Shown piece after piece: positions 1 through 7,191 of a stretch of 7,999 nt of DNA. A program made the position numbers and the translations under genes. Under the pieces are notes generated by a model that saw only the letters and a program-made list of their open reading frames with translations, searched no databases and was not told the DNA's origin. This DNA is from Acidobacteriota bacterium (lineage in GTDB: Bacteria > Acidobacteriota > Terriglobia > Bryobacterales > Bryobacteraceae), in NCBI GenBank assembly GCA_021788955.1, contig JAJYKC010000007.1:7918-15916 (forward strand), in the 5' to 3' direction. The stretch's first letter is position 1, and each line of letters starts with the position of its first letter.

Positions 1-1578
1 GTCCACCAGCATGAATCGCCGGTATTGAGCACCTGCGCACAGGATACCGTTGTTGTCCAGAATCCCGATCTCTGGTGGCCGCGCGGTTACGGCGAGCCGG
101 CGCTCTATGAAGCCGCCCTGGCGCTGTTCGACCACGAGGGAAAACTGGTGGACGAACATAAGACCTCGATCGGCATCCGCACGCTCGAATTGCGCCGCAG
201 CGACATTACTACTCCGGAGAAGCCAGGTGAGTTTTGCTTCGTTGTCAATGGCGAGGAGATTTTCGTTAAGGGCACCAACTGGACGCCCATGGACGCGCTG
301 CACAGCCGCGACCCCAGCCACCTCGATCGCGTCTTCCCCATGTTGACCGAACTGAACTGCAACATGATCCGTTCCTGGGGCGGCGGCGTATACGAATCCG
401 ACCGCTTCTTCGATCTCTGCGACCGCGCGGGCATTCTCGTATGGCAGGATTTCGCGCTGGCCTGCGCCGTTTATCCGCAAAACGAAAAATTCCTGAACGC
501 CATGGCGGCCGAGGCGGAGTCTGTGATTGCCCGCCTGCGCAATCACCCCAGTCTGGCGCTCTGGGCGGGCAACAACGAGTGCGACGACGCTTATTCATGG
601 TCGGGTGTGCCGCATGCCGATCCCAACCATGACCGGATCAGCCGCGAGGTGCTGCCGCGCGCCGTCGAAAACGTCGATCCCTACCGGCCCTACCTGCCGA
701 GTTCGCCCTACCATAGCCCCGCGGTGGTGGCGGCCGGCAACAGCCATAGCCTTATGCCCGAGGTGCACCTCTGGGGGCCGCGCGGCTATTTCAAGGCGCC
801 GTTCTATACCGACGTGTTGGCCAGCTTCGCGAGCGAGATCGGCTACCATGGCTGCCCGTCCCGCTCTTCGCTCGATCGCATGTTCGACCCCGCGTTCGTC
901 CAGCCCTGGACGCGCAGCCACGAATGGAACGACCAGTGGCTGACGAAATCGGTCCGCTTCCACCCGCTGTCGCGCACGACTGTCGGACGGAATGACCTTA
1001 TGATCAAGCAAATTCAGGCGTTCTTCGGCGCCGTGCCGGAGCGGCTGGACGATTTTATTCTGGCTTCCCAGATCACCCAGGGCGAGGCGATGAAATTCTT
1101 CGTCGAGTTCTGGCGCCAGCAGAAGGGCCGCAAGCGCGGCATTATCTGGTGGAACCTGCGCGACGGATGGCCGATTGTGTCGGATGCGGTGGTGGACTAT
1201 TACGGCACGCGGAAGATGGCCTTCCACTACATCCAGCGTGTGCAGCGCGATGTCCAGGCGATTTGCTGCGAGGCGCGCGGCGGGCGGCATTCCGTCGTCG
1301 TTGTGAACGACACCCTCGTATCCGCTCGCGGCCGGGTGCAGGTACGGCGGGCGGGCACCGGCGCCGTGCTGCTCGATGCGCGCTTCCAGACCGCGGCCAA
1401 CGGCGTGGGCGAAGCCGGCTCGATTCCGCAGCCCGCAGCCACGGAGATGTGGCTGATAGATTGGTCGATTGAAGGCGGCGGGCAGTTCAAAAGCCATTAC
1501 CTCGCGGCGCGCGGCCCGGTCCGCTTCGACGATTACCGCGGCTGGTTGAAATTCCTGGAACTGGAGCTTGCGGCCTGA
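1..1578 (+). CDS. GH2 family beta-mannosidase-like glycoside hydrolase, 5' end outside window
   Basis: This is the C-terminal 525 residues of a glycoside hydrolase of the GH2 beta-mannosidase type, which removes non-reducing beta-linked mannose with retention of configuration. The frame is open from base 1, so the gene starts upstream; full-length relatives are about 800-900 residues, so roughly a third is missing. Visible landmarks in order are the WWPRGYG motif ending a beta-sandwich domain (about 75-95), VKGTNWTP at the start of the TIM barrel, RSWGGGVYE, and GILVWQDF. The predicted acid/base Glu lies in GNNE (codon 577-579) and the predicted nucleophile Glu in SEIG (codon 835-837). The IIWWNLRDGWP and VDYYG segments lie near the barrel end (1141-1206). 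The stop overlaps the next start in TGATG, so it is probably co-translated with the kinase. A related GH2 specificity such as exo-beta-glucosaminidase is possible. Whether it is exported cannot be judged without the N-terminus. Confidence 0.9.
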   Translation, partial: VHQHESPVLSTCAQDTVVVQNPDLWWPRGYGEPALYEAALALFDHEGKLVDEHKTSIGIRTLELRRSDITTPEKPGEFCFVVNGEEIFVKGTNWTPMDALHSRDPSHLDRVFPMLTELNCNMIRSWGGGVYESDRFFDLCDRAGILVWQDFALACAVYPQNEKFLNAMAAEAESVIARLRNHPSLALWAGNNECDDAYSWSGVPHADPNHDRISREVLPRAVENVDPYRPYLPSSPYHSPAVVAAGNSHSLMPEVHLWGPRGYFKAPFYTDVLASFASEIGYHGCPSRSSLDRMFDPAFVQPWTRSHEWNDQWLTKSVRFHPLSRTTVGRNDLMIKQIQAFFGAVPERLDDFILASQITQGEAMKFFVEFWRQQKGRKRGIIWWNLRDGWPIVSDAVVDYYGTRKMAFHYIQRVQRDVQAICCEARGGRHSVVVVNDTLVSARGRVQVRRAGTGAVLLDARFQTAANGVGEAGSIPQPAATEMWLIDWSIEGGGQFKSHYLAARGPVRFDDYRGWLKFLELELAA

Positions 1579-2546
1579 TGACTACCGGGAACGATTTGTG
1601 GGCCGGTGTGGATATCGGCGGGACGAAGACGGCGCTGGTGCTTTCCGCCGCGCCTCCCGTGGTTCTCTGTCGCCGCGAGTTTCCGACGCTGCCGGCGCAA
1701 GGCCCCCGGCGGGCGCTGGAATTGATCCGCGGGAACCTGTGCGAAATGCTGGTGGAGTACGGCGCGCGTGGGCGATTGCAGGCCGTCGGCGTTAGCTGCG
1801 GAGGGCCGCTCGACCGCGTCGCCGGCGTGATCCAGGCGCCTCCGAATTTGTCCACGTGGGTGGACGTGCCGATCGTCAGAATCCTGGAAGACGAATTCCG
1901 CGCGCCTTGCCGGCTGGAGAACGATGCCAATGCCGGCGCGGTCGCCGAGCACCGCTACGGCGCCGGGCGCGGCACCAGCAACATGGTTTTCCTGACTATG
2001 GGCACCGGCCTCGGCGCCGGAATCGTTTTGGATGGCCGCCTCTACCACGGCGCGACCGATCTTGGCGGCGAGATCGGGCACGTCCGCCTGACGCGCGACG
2101 GCCCGGTCGGCTACCACAAGGCCGGGTCTGTCGAAGGCTGGGCGAGCGGCGGGGGCGTGGCGCAGATTGCCCAACGGGCACTGGCGCGGGCGCGCGCCAG
2201 GGGCCGCGATACCGCGCTCGATCGCGCCGGCGCCGTGGAAAAGCTCACCGCGCGCGACGTGGGCGAGGCCGCCGAGGCGGGTGATCGCGTCGCCATCGAA
2301 ATCATCCGCACCGCGGGAAAGCGCCTCGGGCAGGCGCTCGCGATCCTGATCGACGTGCTCAATCCGGAGTGTATCGTGATCGGCGGGATGGCCGTGCGGC
2401 TGGGCGAGAGAATTCTCGCGCCGGCGCGCGCGGTGGTCGGGCGCGAAGCGTTGGCGGGCGCGGCTGCCGCTTGCCGCATCGTGCCCGCGGAGTTGAATGA
2501 ACGGATCGGAGATGCAGCCGCGCTGTGCGTGGCGATGGGGATATGA
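1578..2546 (+). CDS. ROK family sugar kinase lacking the zinc-binding cysteines
   Basis: A 322-residue cytoplasmic ROK protein, likely an ATP-dependent hexose kinase. The phosphate-binding motif DIGGTK is at residues 12-17. The catalytic Asp of LENDAN is at 116, the glycine-rich GTGLGAGIV at 142-150 and the sugar-contacting GGEIGH at 163-168. A further sugar-contacting Glu is at 186. These intact sites argue for a kinase and not a repressor, and there is no N-terminal DNA-binding domain. The usual CxCGxxGCxE zinc motif is replaced: the three Cys positions are V177, Y179 and S184, although H168 remains. The ATG overlaps the upstream stop, with GGAG at 1563-1566 as a ribosome-binding site 11 bases before it. 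Sitting between two mannosidase genes, it probably phosphorylates mannose or another released monosaccharide. Glucose, fructose or N-acetylhexosamine cannot be excluded from sequence. Confidence 0.9.
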   Translation: MTTGNDLWAGVDIGGTKTALVLSAAPPVVLCRREFPTLPAQGPRRALELIRGNLCEMLVEYGARGRLQAVGVSCGGPLDRVAGVIQAPPNLSTWVDVPIVRILEDEFRAPCRLENDANAGAVAEHRYGAGRGTSNMVFLTMGTGLGAGIVLDGRLYHGATDLGGEIGHVRLTRDGPVGYHKAGSVEGWASGGGVAQIAQRALARARARGRDTALDRAGAVEKLTARDVGEAAEAGDRVAIEIIRTAGKRLGQALAILIDVLNPECIVIGGMAVRLGERILAPARAVVGREALAGAAAACRIVPAELNERIGDAAALCVAMGI

Positions 2547-5053
2547 AAATGCGTTTACTTACCGCGGTTCTTTTGGCTCTTGCCTGCTTTGCGCCGCGCG
2601 GTGCCGCGCAACAAACGAACTGGCCCGCGGATGCCGCCGAGTACCGCTTTCACATGGTCGGCAACGCGCACATCGACGCGGTCTGGCTGTGGCCGTGGCA
2701 GGAAGCCCTTTCCGTGGTGCATAGCACGTTTCGCTCGGCGCTGGACCGCATGAAGGAAACGCCCGATTTCATTTTCACCGCAAGTTCGGCGCAGTTCTTC
2801 GAATGGGTCGAGCAGAACGATCCGGCCATGCTGGACGAAATCCGCCAGCGCGTCAAGGATGGCCGCTTCGTCCTGGCGGGCGGATGGTGGGTCGAGCCGG
2901 ACGTGAACATGCCGGATGGCGAATCGCTCCTGCGCCAGGGGCTTTACGGCCAGCGCACCTTCGAGCGGCTGTTCGGCCGCACGGCCACCTTCGGGTACAA
3001 CCCGGATTCCTTCGGGCACCCCGGCACCCTGCCGCAGATCCTGAAGCTCCAGGGGCTGGACGATTACGTCTTCATGCGGCCGATGCGCAATGAAAAACAA
3101 TTGCCCGGCCCTTTGTTCTGGTGGGAAGCGCCCGACGGCAGCCGCGTCCTGACCTACCGCATCCCTATCAGCTACACGACTCACGGCGGCGAGGAGGCCG
3201 CGCGGCTGGCGGAGATCGTTCGCACGCAGCCGAGCGCGGTGAAGGACCTGATGGCCTTCTACGGCGTCGGCGACCACGGCGGCGGTCCGGCGAAGCAGAG
3301 CATTCGCGCCATCCTGGCCGCCAGGGGGCAGCCCGGGGCGCCGCAGATCCTGTTCAGCAGTCCCGCAAAGTACTTTGCCGAAGTGCGCACGCGCAAGGAC
3401 CTGGAGATTCCCGTGGTGCATGACGACTTGCAGTTCCACTCCGTGGGCTGCTACACGGCGGAATCGGAGATGAAGAAGGGCAACCGCGCGTCCGAGATGG
3501 CGCTCCAGACCGCGGAGAAGATCGCCGCGGTAGCATCGTTTGCCTGGGGCGGCGCATATCCGCAGGCCGAGTTCACGCGCGCGTGGAAAGATGTGCTGTT
3601 CATGCAATTCCACGACAGCATGGCGGGCACCTCGCTGCCGTCGCACTACGACGAGGCGCGCGCGGCGCATGGCTACGCGCTCGATACGGCCAACCGCGCC
3701 ATGAACATGGCCGCGCAGAAACTGGCCTGGCAGGTGCCGGCGCAGGACCCGGAATCCCAATACGTGCTCGTGTTCAACCCGCACGCATGGCCGGTGAGTA
3801 CGCCCGTGGAATACGATTTGAATTGGCCGGCGAACCGCCAATCGCGGCTTGAGGACGACGCCGGCCGGCCCGTTCCGCACCAGATCGGCGATGCCACCAC
3901 GGTGGCAGGCGACCGCCACGGGCTGGTATTTCAAGCGCAACTGCCGGCATTCGGATACCGCCAGTACCGCCTGCGTCCGGCGGCCGCGGAGCCCGCGCCC
4001 GCGGGGGCGGCCATCGCCGCGGATCGGACGCTCGAAAACAACCGGCTGCGTGTCCGCTTCGGCGATGACGGCGGGCTGGCGATCTTCGATAAAACGGCCG
4101 GCCGCGAGGTCTTCCGCGGAGGCGCCACCGGCGGCCGTGCGGTGGTGATCGAGGACCTCAGCGACACATGGAGCCATAACGTGGCGGCGTACACCAACGA
4201 AATCGGCGCGTTCGGAAAGGCGTCGTTCCGCGTGCTCGAAAACGGGCCGGTGCGGGCGGCCATCCGTGTGCGCACCACCTACGGCGCGTCGAACCTCGAG
4301 ACCGACTGGTATCTCTACGCGGGCGCGCGGGAACTGGAAGCGCGCGTGCGCCTGGACTGGCACGAGCATCAGAAGATCCTGAAATTTTCCTTCCCGCTGG
4401 ACGTGGACTCTCCGCGGGCCACCTACGAGGTGCCGGACGGAAACATCGTCCGGCTGACGGATGGCCACGAGTACCCCGGGCAGCGCTGGATCGACGTGAC
4501 CGGCGACCGCGCGGGCACGCTGTACGGCCTCGCGATTATCAACGACGCCAAATACGGCTACAGCGTTTCCGGTGGCGATTTGCGCATTTCCATCGCGCGC
4601 GGCGCCGTGTACGCGCTGCACATGCCCAAGCGCGTCCTCCCGGACCACGAATACATCTGGCAGGACCAGGGCATCCAGACCTTCCGTATGCTGCTGGTCC
4701 CGCACAGCGGCTCGTGGCGGGAGAGCGCCGTGGTGCGCCGCGCCGAAGAGTTCACCGCGCCGCTGCCGGTGATCTACCAGGGAATCCACCTCGGCTCCCG
4801 GCCGCAATCCGCATCGTTCCTCTCCATCGACCAGCTCAACATCGTGGCTCCCGCGATCAAGCTGGCGGAAGACGGCTCAGGCGACCTCATCGTCCGCTGC
4901 TACGAAACCGACGGCAAATCGACCGAAGGCGCGCTGAACCTGCCGTTCCTGAAGACGCGGTGGCGCGGCCGCTTCCGCGCGTACGAGATCAAGACGCTGC
5001 GGATCGCGCCCCGTACCGGCCGCGTGCGCGAGGTGAATGCGCTCGAACAGTAG
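2543..5053 (+). CDS. Exported GH38 alpha-mannosidase
   Basis: An 836-residue glycoside hydrolase family 38 enzyme, a zinc-dependent retaining alpha-mannosidase. The N-terminus looks like a Sec signal peptide: basic MKMR, a hydrophobic run at residues 5-17, and a likely cut near GAA|QQ (22/23), so it probably acts in the periplasm or outside the cell. Zinc ligands H43 and D45 lie in NAHID, the predicted nucleophile D155 in NPDSFGH, a GDHGGGP motif at 243-249, and the third zinc region H357/D358 in QFHD. The canonical HDxxPGT reads HDSMAGT. Residues about 400-836 form the usual beta-rich C-terminal half. Length is normal for the family. The ATG forms an ATGA overlap with the kinase stop. ATG at 2549, with GGGG at 2537-2540 eight bases before it, is an equally workable start, while GTG at 2525 is less likely because it would precede the signal peptide. 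Its 3' end overlaps the opposing regulator gene. Confidence 0.93.
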   Translation: MKMRLLTAVLLALACFAPRGAAQQTNWPADAAEYRFHMVGNAHIDAVWLWPWQEALSVVHSTFRSALDRMKETPDFIFTASSAQFFEWVEQNDPAMLDEIRQRVKDGRFVLAGGWWVEPDVNMPDGESLLRQGLYGQRTFERLFGRTATFGYNPDSFGHPGTLPQILKLQGLDDYVFMRPMRNEKQLPGPLFWWEAPDGSRVLTYRIPISYTTHGGEEAARLAEIVRTQPSAVKDLMAFYGVGDHGGGPAKQSIRAILAARGQPGAPQILFSSPAKYFAEVRTRKDLEIPVVHDDLQFHSVGCYTAESEMKKGNRASEMALQTAEKIAAVASFAWGGAYPQAEFTRAWKDVLFMQFHDSMAGTSLPSHYDEARAAHGYALDTANRAMNMAAQKLAWQVPAQDPESQYVLVFNPHAWPVSTPVEYDLNWPANRQSRLEDDAGRPVPHQIGDATTVAGDRHGLVFQAQLPAFGYRQYRLRPAAAEPAPAGAAIAADRTLENNRLRVRFGDDGGLAIFDKTAGREVFRGGATGGRAVVIEDLSDTWSHNVAAYTNEIGAFGKASFRVLENGPVRAAIRVRTTYGASNLETDWYLYAGARELEARVRLDWHEHQKILKFSFPLDVDSPRATYEVPDGNIVRLTDGHEYPGQRWIDVTGDRAGTLYGLAIINDAKYGYSVSGGDLRISIARGAVYALHMPKRVLPDHEYIWQDQGIQTFRMLLVPHSGSWRESAVVRRAEEFTAPLPVIYQGIHLGSRPQSASFLSIDQLNIVAPAIKLAEDGSGDLIVRCYETDGKSTEGALNLPFLKTRWRGRFRAYEIKTLRIAPRTGRVREVNALEQ

Positions 5054-6248
5054 CGCCGGTCAGCGGCCCGCCGCCGTCGCCCGCAAAGAATTTCTCGATC
5101 GCCACGCCCGCGGCCGCCATCACCGGAGAGTGTTTGTCGAGCGACGAGAGGTACACCGGAATGTGCCGGAGCCGGCGGTTCATGGCGCTCTGGTTCACCT
5201 GCCGCTCGACCGCGCCGCGCAGCAACTCGCCGCGGTACAGAATATCGCCGGTGAGCACGATCGCCTCCAGCTCCAGCGTGTTGATCACGTTCACCAGAGC
5301 GGTGGCGAGCGCGCGCGCCTGTTCTTCCAGCAGGTGCAGGCACGCCGTATCCCCGGTGTAAGCCAGGTCGATGAAATCGTTCCACGACGCCACGCGCGGT
5401 TTCGTCTTCCGCAGCCGCTGGAGCACGTTCGGCACCGACGCGTATAATTCCAGGCAGCCGCGCAGCCCGCACTCGCATACCGGACCGTCGTAATCGATCG
5501 AGGTGTGCCCGACTTCGTTGGCGAATCCCCGCCAGCCCGAAAAAAGTTCCCCGCCGTGAACGATCCCCGCGCCGATCCCCCGCTCCACCACCAGCAGCAC
5601 GAAGCTGCTGTGGTCGCGGCCCTTCCCGTACGCCTTCTCGGCCATCGTGAGCGCTTGCGAATTGTTAGCCAGGAAGGCTCCCGGCCCGGCCACGCCCGCC
5701 ACTTCCTCGCAGATGGCCACGTTCTGCCACAGCTCGAAATGCGGCGGGTTCAGAATCGTGCCCGTGGTCACGTCCACCGGGCCGGGCGTGCTGATGCCCA
5801 ATCCCAGAAATCTGCGGTTCGCAACCCGCCGTGAAGCCAGCGCCCGCCGGAGCACCTGCTTGATATCCAGCAGCGCCACCCTGCGCGACGGCCATTCGGA
5901 GCGGAGCGGCGTCTGCCACAGCAGTTCGCCTTTGAGGTTCACCAGCCCGATTTCGGCGCCGGCGCGCGCGATCGTGAGCCCCATGGCAAAGCCGTAATCC
6001 GGCCGCAACTCCAGCAGAACCGGCTTGCGTCCTCCGGCGCTGCCTCGCCAGCCCGTCTCCACCAGAAGCCCTTGCTCCACCAGGCGCGAGACGATCAGCG
6101 AAATGCCGGCGCGCGTCAAGCCGGTCTCCACCGCCAGCTCCGAGCGTGCCGTCGGGCCCCGCCGGATCAGCCGCAGAATCCGCAGCCGGTTCGCCAGTCC
6201 CGTCTGGGATCCGTTTCCGCCGGGCCGCTGGTTCGTCACGTTCACCAT
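4989..6248 (-). CDS. ROK family (NagC/XylR-type) transcriptional regulator
   Basis: A 419-residue regulator. Residues about 19-66 form a winged helix-turn-helix (recognition segment near TRAGISLIVSRLVEQGLL) followed by the wing GGRKP. Residues about 85-400 form a ROK sugar-binding domain with STPGPVD (153-159), NEVGH (244-248) and an intact zinc motif CECGLRGCLE (258-267). The DIGGTK phosphate loop is absent, and the kinase catalytic Asp position is Asn (N196 in LANNSQA). This fits a sensor that binds sugar without phosphorylating it. It faces the mannosidase-kinase operon tail to tail, overlapping the alpha-mannosidase gene by 65 bp, and is the natural candidate to regulate it (inference). 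No Shine-Dalgarno is visible before the ATG at 6248, and the likely promoter is so close that the transcript may have a very short leader. The C-terminal 25 residues are Arg/Ala/Gly rich and look less conserved. Confidence 0.9.
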   Translation of the reverse strand: MVNVTNQRPGGNGSQTGLANRLRILRLIRRGPTARSELAVETGLTRAGISLIVSRLVEQGLLVETGWRGSAGGRKPVLLELRPDYGFAMGLTIARAGAEIGLVNLKGELLWQTPLRSEWPSRRVALLDIKQVLRRALASRRVANRRFLGLGISTPGPVDVTTGTILNPPHFELWQNVAICEEVAGVAGPGAFLANNSQALTMAEKAYGKGRDHSSFVLLVVERGIGAGIVHGGELFSGWRGFANEVGHTSIDYDGPVCECGLRGCLELYASVPNVLQRLRKTKPRVASWNDFIDLAYTGDTACLHLLEEQARALATALVNVINTLELEAIVLTGDILYRGELLRGAVERQVNQSAMNRRLRHIPVYLSSLDKHSPVMAAAGVAIEKFFAGDGGGPLTGATVRAHSPRARGRYGARSAAS

Positions 6249-6249
6249 C

Positions 6250-6310
6250 TATAGCACAATTCGCTTATTTACTTTGTTAGCTCTATTGACAAAATGGTTC
6301 ATAGTGCTAT
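6250..6310 (-). promoter_or_regulatory. AT-rich leader with candidate promoter and operator of the ROK regulator
   Basis: The leader is sharply more AT-rich than its surroundings. Read on the minus strand it offers a -35-like TTGTCA (6292-6287, five of six to consensus) and, 16-17 bases on, a weak AT-rich -10 region (6271-6264, AAATAA/AATAAG). The regulator start at 6248 follows about 15 bases later. An imperfect palindrome spans 6273-6293 (arms TTTGT and ACAAA) and covers the -35 box, as an autoregulatory operator might. A separate 7-bp inverted repeat, ATAGCAC (6251-6257) and GTGCTAT (6304-6310), flanks the whole leader. All assignments are by eye. Confidence 0.35.
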
Positions 6311-6976
6311 CGGCCCGTGCCAAAACTCGTCGAGTCGGAAAAGCGGGGACTGGCTCCGAAATTCCGCGCCGCTCGTCAGATCTACGGCGTGCTCGGCCTT
6401 GTGGGCCAGGTGCGTGCGCCCGTCCTTCATTTTGGTAATCCGCGCATCCGGATCGCTGGCGCTCCTCCATTCCTGATTCGATCCTTTCTTCTTGCGCTTC
6501 CGGTCCAGCCGCGCCAACTGTTCCTTGGTTGGGTTCTCGATCCCGGCCGCACGGGCCAACTCCTTCAGATACTCGTTGTAGCCTTGCCCGTTGTCGCGCC
6601 GCACAATGCTCTTCAGAGCCGCATTGGCTTCCAAACTGGTGGCGTCAATCGACACCGTCCGCCCGCTGATCAGTCCCGCTTCCCCCAGAATCTTCAGCAC
6701 CCACAGGAACACCGCTTTGTGTGTCTCCAGCCAGTACAAACGGTGCGTGCGCGAAATCGTGGAGTGGTCCGGCGTCGTCTCGTCCAGCGCGTAGCCCAGA
6801 AACTTCCGTAACGGCAGGGAGTCGGCCGTCCGCCATACAATCCCGCGCTCCGAGTCCAGCCCCTCGAAGTAGCCGATCAGAAGAGAGCGGAAGTAGACGC
6901 CTGGCGCCATGCTGGGTCTGCCATAAGGGCTCTTCTTGTAGAATGCCGGGTTCCCATCACCATGCCATATAGACGC
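6299..6976 (-). pseudogene. Truncated DDE transposase remnant (IS1182/IS5-like)
   Basis: Family-like sequence runs from about base 6943 down to about 6366. The phrase GRPSMAPGVYFR (around 6922-6887) and GYFEGLDSERGI match the N-terminal domain of DDE transposases of the IS1182/IS5 type. The first catalytic Asp lies in SIDATSLEANA (codon 6644-6646), and the conserved DPDARITKMKDGRTHLAHKAEH segment follows. Soon after VDLTSGA (about 6366) the similarity stops, and the frame runs through unrelated residues to a stop at 6299. The second Asp and the Glu of the DDE triad are therefore missing and the protein cannot be an active transposase. Upstream of the first ATG (6910) the frame stays open and still looks family-like back to about 6943, but it is closed by TGA at 6979-6977, so the N-terminus is also lost. 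No clear terminal inverted repeats or target duplication were found. Confidence 0.8.
6344..6358. repeat. Hairpin-prone GGGGACTGGCTCC motif at transposase breakpoint
   Basis: CGGGGACTGGCTCCG is an imperfect palindrome whose outer CGG/CCG arms pair. It lies just beyond the point where transposase similarity ends (about 6366). GGGGAC-type hairpins of this kind are common as dispersed REP-like elements in many bacterial genomes. Its identity here is inferred from the motif alone, since only one copy is present in the window. Confidence 0.35.
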
Positions 6977-6977
6977 T
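6963..6977. repeat. Imperfect 15-nt direct repeat, copy 1
   Basis: TGCCATATAGACGCT matches the copy at 7036-7050 at 13 of 15 bases, in the same orientation and 73 bases apart. It lies at the outer edge of the transposase remnant, so it may be left over from an element end, but chance similarity cannot be ruled out. Confidence 0.3.
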
Positions 6978-7191
6978 CAGAACATTTATAAGGTCACATG
7001 TTGTTTGGAGCGCCGATCTCATTATTACCACGGACTGCTATATAGACACTACATATACGCGACCAGAGGCAAGCGGAGAGTGGGCGAATTAAAGAGAATA
7101 TTTGGCACTACATTTTGCTCCACTCGCCGGATGCCAGCTTGTTTTTCAATGGCTTAGCAGGAATCGACCCCTCGGCCAGGGCAAACATGCG
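6977..7191. other. Non-coding gap between transposase remnant and exported protein gene
   Basis: About 215 bases without a supportable gene, noticeably richer in A and T than the operon, which fits insertion-element debris. It contains the second copy of the direct repeat. Near 7169-7181 there is a short CCCT/AGGG stem without a following T-run on the minus strand, so no terminator is called for the exported protein gene ending at 7192. Confidence 0.5.
7036..7050. repeat. Imperfect 15-nt direct repeat, copy 2
   Basis: TGCTATATAGACACT is the partner of the copy at 6963-6977, differing at two positions. The shared core is ATATAGAC. Confidence 0.3.

Noticed and set aside
25..30. TTG start for the GH2 gene at base 25
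   Set aside because: The frame is open to base 1 and the visible protein starts within a beta-sandwich domain, so the real start is upstream of the window.
595..1497. 300-residue minus-strand frame opposite the GH2 gene
   Set aside because: Composition is typical of an antisense shadow and there is no recognisable domain, while the plus strand encodes clear GH2 motifs.
2525..2527. GTG start for the alpha-mannosidase
   Set aside because: It adds MRGDGD before a good signal peptide; ATG at 2543 or 2549 fits the signal peptide and operon overlap better.
2555..4807. 750-residue open frame on the minus strand opposite the alpha-mannosidase
   Set aside because: It mirrors the GH38 gene codon for codon in GC-rich DNA, is rich in Arg/His/Val/Ala without any family motif, and the GH38 frame has full catalytic motifs.
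7148..7175. tRNA T-arm-like GGGGTCGATTCC on the minus strand, possible attachment site
   Set aside because: No matching acceptor, D or anticodon arms can be drawn; the upstream bases are the end of the exported protein gene.
7169..7181. CCCT/AGGG stem as a terminator after the exported protein gene
   Set aside because: The stem is only 4 bp and is not followed by a T-run on the minus strand.
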